DNA from: Phoronis australis
Taxonomy: Eukaryota > Phoronida > Phoronidae
Direction: 5' to 3'
Length of the DNA stretch: 64,000 nt
Assembly (NCBI GenBank): GCA_002633005.1
Contig: NMRA01000374.1
Location: 1-64,000, forward strand
Made by a program: the position numbers and the translations under genes. A model generated the notes under the pieces. It was not told where the DNA came from and searched no databases. It was given only the letters and a program-made list of their open reading frames with translations. Shown here in pieces: positions 10,439 to 20,715 of the stretch (the first letter of the stretch is position 1; each line of letters starts with the position of its first letter).

Positions 10439-13400
10439 CAACACTTTATATCCATCACAACTGGGTCGCAACTGAGTCTGTGCTTTGTTTACCATGCAGT
10501 GACAGCCTGTCCATGTCAAAGCGCAGCACATCATAAAGAGCTTATTTTAAGGTCTACAAGGCGGCCACCTGACCAAACACAATTTTTAAATTTGTTTTCC
10601 TGTGCTGTGGTCAAGGGAGGAAACATTTCCACCATATTTTCAACTTTGGACCCAAAAAACTACGAAATTCATCGACGGAAGACACGCAGCTGGATGACAC
10701 TTCTTAGTTAACAAATGTTTCAAATTTTATGTTCCAGGATGAATTGTTTCTAAGTTTTCGATGAAGTTTTAATGTTCCTGAATTGTTCATTGTTTTAAGT
10801 TGTATGTTTCACAAACTGCATTTTTACCAATTTATTATGAACTACAGCTTTACTAGTTATTCAACATTATGACTCAATTGAAGAAATCCTGTCGCTTTAC
10901 ATATATAGCGTCATATAACGTGAAGCATAAGCAACCGGCAACAAGATACCGCACTGATGCAAGAGTGTTCCCATATATGTGAAAAAATGGTTATCCCACA
11001 TAGGAATACTACTGAGATATCCTATCTCTAACTTCTGTCAATCAATTCTCGATAAGATATGGCAGTAACGTTCCTTTGTAAGTGGGGTAATCATCTTCAG
11101 CAATTACAGCTTGAAAAAACTGACGGTGTAAGTGTAAACAAAGCGACCAGACAACGACGGGACGTTTGTGCATGTAAAAACATGCCAATATATGGACAGA
11201 CGAAGACATCAACGGAGAGAAGCACTCATAGGTCGTATAACATCCAGGAAAATAGAAAGTTTCCAATGTAATATCAGGTCATACAGACCTCGGGTGAGGA
11301 ATTTTGCCCCATGATCTCATGTCGCCTTTCGGCATTAATTGGTCTATATTTGCACAATTAATTAACAATTTCGTGGCATAAAAATCATGAATTGATATAT
11401 ATTGTACAAACGTTGGGAGATCATATAGCTGCACGCTTCGTGATATCGTGTCCTATTTGTAAGATTATTTTTTATTTTTATTTTCATTAGACCTGTGATT
11501 GGATTTCAGGGTTCTCTTTCACAAAAAGTGACATTAAAAGAACTGAGGTATACAATGTACGTTGCATGAAAAGTGACTAAAGACTGAACTCTGAAATTTG
11601 TTCTCCACACATCTCACCTGAGAAAATTGTTCAAAATGTCGCTACAGTTTATGCTACATGACGTCATATCCGACTTTTGGCTAACCCAATTTGGTCAGCA
11701 ACGTGTTGAAAAACAGTGGAAACTTATCTTTTCTCATCACTGGTCCTTCTTTGTTTTGTTACTTGGACCACAAATGGGCTGTTGTACAAGAGCCACTTGA
11801 CACCCGGCTTCGTAATCTGCACGATGTGGGCCACTGTGAACTGAATATTGTACCAGAACTGAATTTTATTGCACTACTGTGAACGAATAACAGGATGAGC
11901 AAAGTGGCACTCTACTGCATACTGTTAAAATAAAACATATGTTTGTGTTTTCAACTCTGAGAATATACTCATTAAGATCGCTAGTTCCTGGGATAATTTC
12001 TATAACTTACTTCTAGACTGTTATACGCGCTCATAATTACTTTACCCAACCCTTCTAACCAATTGGGAAATGGAAGCTTATGACTGTCTTAAGTCTTCAG
12101 TCACTTTCATGAAACATCTTCTAGACTTCGTATTTATACTGATCATCAGTGAGTTAATTTGGAGCCCCTTTGTTCCGCCGAAACCAATGTGATAACACCG
12201 GATGTGCATTGATACAGGCCGAAATGCTGTTCCTCTCGTATGACTCCTAAAAATTAAACCTAAACGCAACCTGTTGGGTCGTTTTTCTACGTGCCTATTT
12301 TAGTTTAACTTTTCTCCTCAACCGATGTCGGATATCTACCTACGAATGAGCCTAATGCTCACTTTTTATCGTTTGCATTTTTCGAAACGTTTTGTCCTCT
12401 GTTCGTTGGAGCAGGCCATGGATTTCTGTTTTAGAAAGCCTTTCTGACTTTCAGCTGATTTTAGTGAAACAGGCTAAATCATTTTGTAGACTTATTTTAT
12501 CCGAAAGTTAAAATAAAAAGTCAATAGACTCTTCGAGAAATAGGCCTTTGGTCTCGGCTGGATTGTGCCCACTACGCGCTGTCACCAACTTTTTCATGTA
12601 ACCTGAAATAGTGCGAATTATAACTGAAATCAATCTCGATATCCCGAAACATTTTATTATCATGACTTGTCAAGTGTTGACTTTTCTCTGAAATGGAAAA
12701 GGTTCTTTGCGACGAGCACTAGATCTGACTTTTGTCCTGCAACTCAACACTGTTTGAATTGTGACGTTATTTACATGAAAGCAACGGTCGTTTTCCACAT
12801 CTTGTGTAGGTATGGCCGGCGTATGCAGATGGAAAACCAAATTCACAATGCGGGCAATTATGTGCCATATGAACATGTATCAGTTTCAAGTAAACTTGTG
12901 AACAGAGGATCCGACGAATTTATTATTCAATGTATATACCGGCTTATGTTCATCGTCACTGCTCACACGGTTACTCATGTTGGAATGCTTTACAATATCG
13001 CACGGTAGATTTGTCGATGTGAAATCCTCTGAATGCAAATGTAGTTTGAATGTGAACAACAAGCGACGTTTTGTTTTTGTCGCCTTTGTGTAGTAAGACA
13101 GAAACACGAGATGTATTCAACCGGAGAAGCTTTGTTGTCATTTTATGTAGGCTCATTTTGCGCATTGTTCGGGAGTAAAAATAACTACCAGGCCCTTTGT
13201 ATAGCTACAGCCATTAAAAGGGGACTGTAGTAAAAATAAGGCACCAGTTAACCAGTTCTAACATACAAATAAATCTCATATTTGCTTTAGTTGCGCACTA
13301 AACAAAACATTTCTTTTCAAAAGACTGAATTCGTGACTGCGATCGGTGATTGGCTGGTTGTATCAGTGGCGTGTCTGATGGGACCTCTACTGTTTATCAA

Positions 13401-13525
13401 GTATTGGTGGGCCATATTGTGAAGAGCTTACATCGTTCTTATTTTTTACTGTTTGGCACAGTGCTGTAAAAACTTCGCCGTGCCTTTTTGTATGGCTCTT
13501 GGTCATTGCAATACCATCGGTTGCC
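10439..13525. other. Intergenic stretch, no gene seen
   Basis: About 3 kb without a recognisable gene. The first 270 bases may be the decayed C-terminal end of the preceding pseudogene, but no motif is legible. Several open frames of 60-113 codons on both strands have no domain-like composition. Confidence 0.45.
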
Positions 13526-13690
13526 CTAGCCTTGGCCCAAAGCGCTGTATACTAAATATACAGGTTTGCGCCAATGTGGGCAAAAATGGACAAATAAAAT
13601 CTGACTCTCTTCTTTGAGTAAACTAACTTATTTACCGGCGTTGGAAATGTTAGCGTTCTGTCGTTAAGCAACTAATGTTAAAATTGTTAT
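13526..13690 (-). repeat. Dispersed repeat family A, partial copy
   Basis: On the minus strand this matches the 8700-8880 and 29381-29560 copies. It has the same order of AACGC(C/T)A block, CCAACGCCGGTAAATA-like block, TCAGATTTTATTTG block, and the outer GTATATTTAGTATACAGC stretch. The terminal AGCTAGC blocks of the other copies are absent. Confidence 0.65.
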
Positions 13691-15324
13691 TATGCGCTCT
13701 TTTGAGTCGGTTTTGTCGATTCCGTCATCTGGCCTTTACCAGTTCCTTTTCCCACCGATTCTTTTATCAGCTGTTCCTCTGCAAAATAAATTATCGGAAC
13801 TTGTTTCATTTCGTTACAAGTTTTTAGTATTTTATACCAGCAAACCGAATTAGACCAAACCTTGCAAAAGGTACCCGCTCATCCAAAACCTTTACGACAA
13901 ACATCAATCACGTGTCATTTTATCGCTCAAATAAGACTGTCTGCCAGAGAATCTCAACCAAGCACCTTGACCTACATTCTGCTGCTGCTGACTGTAGCCA
14001 CAGGTCACGAGAGTTCATGAAGCAGAAAGTGTATGTCCTGATGAGTGGCGAATTTTTGTGGAAAAGAAATCTTTGTGTCCGACATTCCATGTTTAAAACC
14101 TCTTTTATAATAACTATTTATAACATATAATTAGGATGAAAGTGTTCAAATAATCTACGCTGTTGTGGTTGCTCGGCCTAAACGCTGGGGTAAAATATAT
14201 ATTCAATGAATGTGACCATGGTGAGGCGACATATAAGTTGGTCAAATAAAACGAATTTTGCTCTTCAATCGTCTAGTTTTTGAGCGAACGTATTGGTCAG
14301 TACTTGAACGTTCACCCGATAAACTCCATATAATGCTAAATTTCACCATGCCAAAATTAATCCTTTCTGTCAAAAATGCCATAAAGAGCTTTGATAATTC
14401 GCTTTTAGCTGTTACATAATTCCCCCAGTTGACGTACATTAAACATTCTGTCAGGTATTTTCCTGTCAGAAGTTTGTGCCAAACTAAACCCAAGTGTGTG
14501 AGGTGAAATTTATCTTACAATTTGCAGCCTACAATTTTGCAATCCTTTGGGAAGCATGAGCCTGGTTGCCACCAAACCAGCTTTTAAGGTGGCTACTAAA
14601 CCGGGTCCGCCACCGACTGATCCCCCCGGCGAGATTTTGGCAACTCAACAACCATAATTTTAATTAGGTTGAAATATAACCACTATATTTTTTAAATTAT
14701 GCTTGAATTATACATGGTGATATACATGTTAGGTTTTATTCTCTTTCGATGTTTTCTTTTTCATTCAGTGTCTGGTTAGCCAACAACAGTCCAGCAGACC
14801 GGACTGGCCGCCGTACGGTGGCACGGCAGCTGATGGTTCACCAAGTAGAAACGTCTGTAATATTTTATGTTCTATCAACACTAAGGCAAAAGAGAGTGGT
14901 TTCAACTTATATAGTATCTATTTAACGAACTGAACTATGCACAATAAACACGTTATACACAGTATAAACAAAGAGTGAAGCACTGAGCTCATCATGTTGC
15001 AACGGCGATGTGACGTCAGCAGCTGTAGAATGTAGGTCAAGGTGCGGGGTCAAGATTCAGTTCACACAAGAATGTCACATGACTGTGAGCAGCGCTACCT
15101 GTTAGTAAAGTATCATTGCATCCAGCGCCATCTGTTTGTCGTAAAGGTTTTGGATCAGTGGGTACCTTTTGCCCAAACCTTGCTGCTGCGAAGCTGTCAT
15201 CATCTCCCGAAAGACGTCGCAAAATTTTTGGAAATGGCGCGTGCACCGTGTCACAGCGTGCTGTTTTGAAAACGGGTGACACTTCTTTGTTACAAAAGGC
15301 GGGGAATCATGCTAGAAAACGACG
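13691..15324. other. Intergenic stretch, no gene seen
   Basis: No gene or RNA was recognised. Around 14560-14640 and 14770-14840 there are GC-richer segments with several short CTGGTT/AACCAG and GCCACC/GGTGGC inverted words, possibly an old non-autonomous element, but no clear terminal repeats. Confidence 0.4.
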
Positions 15325-15440
15325 TTTGTTTTATTGTTTAAACGGCTGCAACGAACAAGGTGAGTGTCGGTTGACAACCAGATTTTGCATGCACCCCGCC
15401 GGTGCGTTAGCTCTACATGAAAGTTTCACGACGAGGTGAC
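15325..15440 (-). repeat. Dispersed repeat with TGCATGCAAAATCTGG core, copy 3
   Basis: Reverse-complement copy of the 8433-8560 repeat, including the core and the adjacent TTAAACGGCTG block. The flanking GTGACGAGCC/GGCTCGTCAC side is also shared. Confidence 0.75.
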
Positions 15441-15717
15441 GAGCCCCAAAATTTCACACAGACCGTTGACTACCCGGGAGTAATATCGTTGGCTAATAAA
15501 AATAGCCTTCTCCAAGTGATCAAAAGAGGACTACTTTCCATCGCTGGAATTCCAAAGTTTCAATCTGACCAACCACGGTCGATTTTTGCACACAAAAACT
15601 AGCTAAACAAGCACCTATTTTGGGAGATATTTGAGGAATTTTAAGGGAAATAGCGATTTTTGGTTTCCCGCCACATGGTGTCATCAGTGTTAGACGTTGA
15701 TCAGTTGACCGTATGCA

Positions 15718-15945
15718 ATGGCGGGTACTGGTGATTTTGTAAGTTATGAAGACTTACAGCCGAGCGAGCTTGACCAGCATTATGAAGACATGGATGGGGG
15801 TGAAGACGACAGGCCATATGTATCGACAGACTTTGCTTTGTTTAAGGCCGCACAAACTCGACCCTCCCTCACCGGCGCACAATTTGATGTTGAGGCTTAT
15901 ACTCAATATGTGCTTGACAACTACGTCCCCAGCAATGATACTTAA
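15718..15945 (+). CDS. Short conserved reading frame of the THAP unit, unknown function
   Basis: A 75-codon frame opens with MAGTGDFVSYEDL and ends with TQYVLDNYVPSNDT. The other copy of the unit, at 55989, starts MADSSDFVSYDLESEL and, beyond the inserted LINE, contains SRYVPYNYVSSDG in line with TQYVLDNYVPSND. Between the copies the aligned codons for F-V-S-Y differ at third positions, and one 6-base length difference keeps frame, which suggests a coding history. The protein is acidic (DMDGGEDD) and has no recognised domain. It may be the first exon of a longer protein. No splice donor was pinned down. Confidence 0.4.
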   Translation: MAGTGDFVSYEDLQPSELDQHYEDMDGGEDDRPYVSTDFALFKAAQTRPSLTGAQFDVEAYTQYVLDNYVPSNDT

Positions 15946-16168
15946 CAATACACCTTTTCTCCATCAAATGCACTAACACGTTGGAGAAACCTTCGTCAAA
16001 TATCCGTTTCTTTGACTGATCGAAGCACGATTCTCCACAATGGCCTGAACACAGCCTCCCCTCTGAAGTTTTGCTTGCTCGCACTGTCCGACACACGTAT
16101 CTGTGCCATTTCTGGGCGATATTACGGTCTTTTGGATATCCAAAAACTGAAATATTGCGTATGATCAT
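15869..16168 (-). pseudogene. THAP zinc-finger domain fragment
   Basis: The minus-strand frame reads ISVFGYPKDRNIAQKWHRYV, then CRTVRASK, LCSGHCGESCFDQSKKR and FDEGFSNV. This fits the THAP DNA-binding fold: a (F/Y)PKD turn, a conserved Trp, a C-x2-H pair and the following CF. The first CxxC pair expected just upstream is not in the same frame, and the usual H-F after the third Cys reads H-C here, so the domain is damaged or spliced. The same domain appears in the second copy of the unit at about 57050-57225. THAP domains occur in P-element-type transposases and in host regulators, and the repeat context favours the former. Confidence 0.55.
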
Positions 16169-16200
16169 AGATTATATACAACAGATTCGCATCTCCGACT

Positions 16201-17910
16201 TTTACTAACGTGCTACCCAAGAGGCGCCGCCACTCTCCTAAATTATCTGGGGCAGTTTCCGGTTAGTGTATATTGACGGGAAATTCTCGCATCTACTTTA
16301 CTGTCCACCACAATGAAAAAATAACAATTTCGGCATTGAAACGCTGTTCAAAGTCTTCCAATAGTAGAAGTGTTAGTATTGTGAGTACTTTTGACAATGC
16401 TACTGGTAATTAATAACAAAATTCAAACTTCGGTGCCGACTAATTATGTCGTCTGTTTGCACAATATTAGCATCATAATTATCGGACAGTTTGTCATTTT
16501 CACGAAAGACGTCGCTCTGGTCGGTTTGTGATACATGTACATGGTTCCCTTAGGCCTTTTGAGAAAACTACGAAAGCATGTTTGAGCACAAATTCCAAGG
16601 AGTACCTGTGAATGCAAAAGATACTTATACAACGTTTTTGGTTTAGAAAAATATTAATTTTGTTCGAATTAAAAAATGCGCCTCTGCAACAATTTGACTA
16701 GTTTAACCTTTGCATGTTTATAATTCAACATTCTCAAGTGAGCAGTTCTTCTGGAAAGTGTTGAGTGGTCCTTAAAAGGGCCGTTGATTGTACTGTGCAT
16801 GAGCCTTAGGTATAGCGTGAAATGGTTCTTAAAAGAACCGTTGAATAATTCAACATAAATCACAAAGTATACCGTGCTCACTCAAGTACTGAAGGTCCTC
16901 TTCATTTAAGTTTTCATCAGGGAAAGTTGGATGAAAACAGACTGAGATGACAATATCGATGACAGTTGTAACACCTTATGTTACCTTTCTGCAACGTTAT
17001 CACGGACCCTGCCTCTTTCAGTTCTTGTTCCAGGATTCAGAAGTAACCCTGAACCGTAGGGAAAAACACATACAACAAAAACGTATCAAATTTCGAAAAT
17101 CATCGCCTTCGTACGTTTACGTGTTGCTGTCGCCAGACCGATGTTCCTCCCCAACATCAATGTCGAAAATCGACGTTACGAGTGATGGAAACTTGTGTCC
17201 TTTGCTTCTAACGTTTAACCCATTTTTTAAGAAAGGGGTGTACTGATTTTGTCTAATGTTGATAGAGCATAACTTTTGTTTTTTACAATGCATTAATTGC
17301 GTCGAATGCATTCATATTAAGTGGCTTCATTGACTTGAACAGAAAATAAATTTAATGTAACACAATAAAGTTTTGAAAATAAATAGAGCACTAACAGGAA
17401 TCCCTATGAATCGAGCTGCTTTCGAAAACTTTGCGCCTTTTGGTGATCTGATTTGTTCATGCATTTACGGCGGGAAAATAATAGACCGAGTATCGTGCAC
17501 GCTTGCACTGTAGCAACACTTTGTATCTTATTCTTATTTGGCCAATCTGTTGATACAGTAAATTTCCTTATTTACTTATTTATGCCCATCCTGATTTGAC
17601 CGCAACTTGAGCTTGTTGGGTTCTATCATATATTGGTTTGGCATTGGGACCCACATGGTGCTTACTCGAATGGGCTTCATTTTACCAACTATTTAAAATT
17701 GTGAAGGTGAGATTAATAAACAAAGTGGGTGATTATCATCACCGGAATTTCATCATTTAGTATCTTTTGCCGGGTGCTCAAATTTTCTGAGGCTAGGGAT
17801 TGTCCGAATTGTAGGGTAGGAGTGTTTCGCTGGATTTTCAGGTCTGTGGGGTTATTTATACCGGACCAAATTATAAAAACGAGACCTTTGTTTAAATCAG
17901 GAGCTGCATG
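16201..17910. other. Intergenic stretch, no gene seen
   Basis: No recognisable gene, RNA or repeat partner. Short open frames on both strands lack domain-like features. Confidence 0.4.
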
Positions 17911-17960
17911 ATATACGGTTTACCAGACGTGCGCAGGCAGCGCATGCGGGCCCATTGCAC
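17911..17960 (+). repeat. Fragment of SINE body
   Basis: TACCAGACGTGCGCAGG and the following GCGCATG...CCATTGCAC match 58681-58720 inside the tRNA-derived SINE, in the same orientation. The tRNA-like head and poly(A) are not visible here. Confidence 0.65.
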
Positions 17961-18874
17961 CATAGACTATATAGTACATGGACCGCCAACTCCGTATACT
18001 TTCAGTGGACGAAATCTGTGAGCTTACGCACAAGCCCTTACGTCATTATTCACTGGCGACACCTGGCAAAATGTTCTGGTGCAATTTCCGGCAAGTACGT
18101 CGTCTGCTAATCATGGTCGCATTTCGCGTGTGTGGCCGGTTGTTTTGGGCTATAATAAGCGTACCCTTAGTATCTTTTATGCACGGGACCCTTTTGTTAC
18201 ATTAGGGGGGATTGGTTCGTTATGTACCCTACATGTGGCATAGGACTTTACAAAACTGGTTGAAGAATTTTGTTTTCGTCATTTAAACGTTCGTTTGAAA
18301 GGCTTAAGTTTGGAAATGTTAGGACTTAAGGTGGAAATTCAAAAACCATTTGTCCGCTTACAAAAATTTAACATTGAATAATAAAAACAACCTTCACACC
18401 CCTCTGGTGTTCCTGTTCCATGTTTTCAAAGAAGTTGGTTACATTATAGACTGCAGTCGAGAGATTTTGTGCGGCATATATTCGACATGGAATGAGTGTG
18501 TAACCTGCTTTTGAATTGCGAAATAGATTTTGACTGGTCCAGGTGGTTATTTCTGAAGTATTAAAGTAATCTTTATTTATGCTAAAGATTTTACCATCGT
18601 TCTATTTATTTGTACACGAATTTGAATTTGTTGAAATCGCTGATCCAAATTCTGGCCAAATGTGTGCATTCTGCTGAGATCAACCGTCTGATCAGGGCCA
18701 GCGAAGAGTAATTTGGTCAATTCGCTCACTAGACTGTGGCTGAAGCTTCTCGTAAGGACAGGAGTTCATGAGTCACTACCTTTGGAAGAAATTTAGCGGA
18801 CAATTTTCGTCAAAAAGTTTACCAGATAGTTTTCATCAAAAGGGAGAAAACAAAATAGATTTGTGAAGACGGGA
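17961..18874. other. Intergenic stretch, no gene seen
   Basis: AT-rich sequence without a recognisable gene or repeat partner. Confidence 0.4.
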
Positions 18875-19096
18875 TTAAGTTGTCGGCCTACCACAGCCTC
18901 TTAAAAAACATTCATCTTCAAAGTGCTTTGAACAAATGTATAAAGTCTTATTGCTGAAACAACTGCCATTCACGTTGACACAAGAAATAAGCTTTTCTTC
19001 CCACAGGCGATTATGGGGTCTTCGGATAGTATGGAAGCTAGCACCTTTGCAATTCGCCTGCGTGGCCGAACAACCGGCCGCACAGCAGCCGACCAT
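18875..19096 (-). CDS. THAP zinc-finger domain exon or fragment
   Basis: The frame opens with an ATG at 19096 and encodes MVGCCAAGCSATQANCKGAS, then FHTIRRPHNRLWEEKL, LYICSKHFEDECFLRG, and stops at 18875. All four zinc ligands of a C2CH THAP finger are present: the C-x4-C pair at the N-terminus and C-x2-H in CSKHF, followed by the expected CF. The conserved Trp is also there. It is 73 codons long, about the size of a THAP first exon, and GTAGGC just before the stop could be a splice donor. No downstream exon was found. The sequence is clearly different from the other THAP copies nearby, so it is a separate gene or element. Confidence 0.6.
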   Translation of the reverse strand: MVGCCAAGCSATQANCKGASFHTIRRPHNRLWEEKLISCVNVNGSCFSNKTLYICSKHFEDECFLRGCGRPTT

Positions 19097-19152
19097 GATT
19101 AGCAGACGACGTTCTTGCCGGAAATTACACCAGATAATTTAGCGAGCCTCCC

Positions 19153-19290
19153 GTTCAGTAACGCTAGGACCTCGCTAAAAAGTAAGACTTCACGAGATTA
19201 CGTGAGATATTGCCGTGTATTTTAAGTGAGAACACGTGACTTTAGTTAGATTTTAGCTAGGTCCTAGCGTCGGTCCTAGCATTACTGAAC
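19153..19290. mobile_element. MITE, copy 1 (GTTCAGTAACGCTAGGACC termini)
   Basis: The 138-bp segment begins GTTCAGTAACGCTAGGACC and ends GGTCCTAGCATTACTGAAC, forming terminal inverted repeats of about 19 bp. The interior includes CGAGATTACGTGAGATATTG. Copies with the same ends and interior lie at 36428-36520 and 50729-50851. No coding capacity. A target-site duplication was not evident. Confidence 0.85.
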
Positions 19291-19324
19291 GCACACCAGG
19301 TGTCGCCGGTGAATAATGACTTAA

Positions 19325-20637
19325 AGGCGAAGGCAACCTTTTTCCATGTCATTTTTAGCAAAAATAGGGTTTGTTGATTATCCCAGACATATTTTTCACT
19401 TATTTACAGCTTTTCGTAATTTAAGTAATTACTCGTCGTCTACTCCGGAAGTGACGTTTTGGGAGGCAAGAATTTCGCGCCAATTTCTTTTCATACAGTC
19501 TGACTGTGAGAGCAGTCGAGTCAGTCATTGTTCTACCTCGGTTGGGATAATTTCGGTCGTCGTTTGCTTTTGTTTACGAGTCAGTCAACATGCCACGCTG
19601 TTGCTGCCTACCGAGAAGTACTCATTATCGTCTCACGTACACAGGAAGAACTGTCCCACTTGCCCGAGTGTCCCGCGACACACTCCCAGTGGATGGTGAC
19701 TTGAGCACCCAAACTGCTTACATCCCGCCGTGCGACCCCCTCGTAAGACACATGGCACCTTCTAAATAGCTCCAAAACAAGTCCACAATAAACTTATCAA
19801 ACTTAGGCTCACCGATCTGTTCATTGGATGACGAACTGTCCTTTTCACTGGGTGTCAAACTGAGCCTGTATTCACTCCCACTACTCAAAATCTCTGCAGG
19901 GCTGCTTACAGGCTCTGGGCTAGAGACAACAGCACACGGGGAATCACTGCTAGTTCCTGGAATTGCACGCTATGGGGTACGTTCGGAGGCATGGGTGACA
20001 GTAGATGAAGTGCCTCCAGTCACTGCTTATAGTGGCCACAGCTCGCGAGGCTTCTCGCTTCAAAAACGCACTTATCGGGGGTGGCGACGGGGCACTGCTG
20101 GGAATCAACAGCGACGGTATGGAACCCTTCTTCAGGCGTTGTTTCGCAGGGATCTTCATCAATTCAGCGTACATATCTCTCTTGTAATCTGACTGCTGAA
20201 AATGCTTGCCACTTCTTTGTACGTTGCGTGAACGAGTAGCGCTGCGTTCTTTACGCGAACGAGCTAGCCAAGTACGGCAAAGTGTGTCATCCTTTGGAAA
20301 GCGATGCAAGGTACCCAAAGCGCGCGTGAGACGATAATGAGTACATCCTGGTACACAGCAACAGTGCGGCATGTTGACTGACTCGTAAACAAAAGCAAAC
20401 GACTACCGAACTTATAATATCCGAGGTAGAACAGTGACTGACTTGACAGCTCTCACAGTCTGATTGTATGAGAAGAAATTGGCGCGAAATTCTTGCCTCG
20501 TAAAACGTCACTTCCGGAGTAGAGGGAGAGAAACTAATGAAATTACGAAAAGCTGTAATTAAGTGAAAAATATGCTTGAGATAATCAGCAGACCTAATTT
20601 TTGCTAAAAGTGACATGAAAAAAGGTTGCCTTCGCCT
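19325..20637. mobile_element. DNA element with ~350-bp inverted arms and an internal THAP frame
   Basis: The left end, AGGCGAAGGCAACCTTTTT, is repeated inverted at the right end (20619-20637). The similarity continues inward for about 350 bases: 19325-19680 against 20287-20637. Both arms encode the same broken frame (STPEVTF.EARISRQFL, IQSDCES, VSHCSTS) on opposite strands. Between them lies a minus-strand THAP domain. The size, arms and THAP domain suggest a non-autonomous or decayed relative of P-type (THAP transposase) elements. No target-site duplication is clear, and no catalytic transposase core is seen. Confidence 0.7.
19950..20372 (-). pseudogene. THAP-domain protein N-terminus inside the inverted-repeat element
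   Basis: The 140-codon frame begins MPHCCCVPGCTHYRL and continues GTLHRFPKDDTLCRTWLARS, then RSGKHFQQSDY and LKKGSIPSLLIP. This is a THAP finger: N-terminal C-x4-C, RFPKD turn, Trp, then the position of C-x2-H-F and the IPS.L block equivalent to the AVPTIF box that closes the domain. The third zinc ligand, normally Cys two residues before K-H-F, reads Ser here (AGT), so zinc binding is probably lost. After the domain comes a Pro/Ser-rich tail with no transposase core. The start codon lies within the right inverted arm. Confidence 0.65.
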
Positions 20638-20649
20638 ATAAAATATAAT

Positions 20650-20715
20650 ACCAAAATTGTTGGTAACCGAATTCAAGCATTTAGGACCACGGCCGGGCGT
20701 GAAGGGTTTAATCTT
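20650..20715. repeat. Segment shared with 57408-57470
   Basis: TTGTTGGTAACCGAATTCAA and the following CATTTAGGACCA(C/T)G-like stretch match the segment at 57415-57465. In both places it lies beyond the 5' side of a minus-strand THAP frame, which suggests that both belong to one larger element family. Confidence 0.55.

Larger units (their letters stand above)
15560..16200. repeat. THAP unit, copy 1 (repeat family B)
   Basis: This stretch matches 55850-56240 plus 56925-57200 along its whole length. Shared landmarks are TGGTTTCCCGCCAC, an ATGGC(G/T)G start with GATTTTGT(A/T)AGTTA, CGACAGACTTTGC(T/C)TGTTT, TATGTGC..ACAACTACGT, a CACGTTG(G/A)AGA block and TGTC(C/G)GACACAC. It encodes a plus-strand frame and a minus-strand THAP domain pointing at each other. 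The other copy is interrupted by a LINE, so this one is the more continuous version. Whether it is part of a transposon or of an amplified host locus is not settled. Confidence 0.75.
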
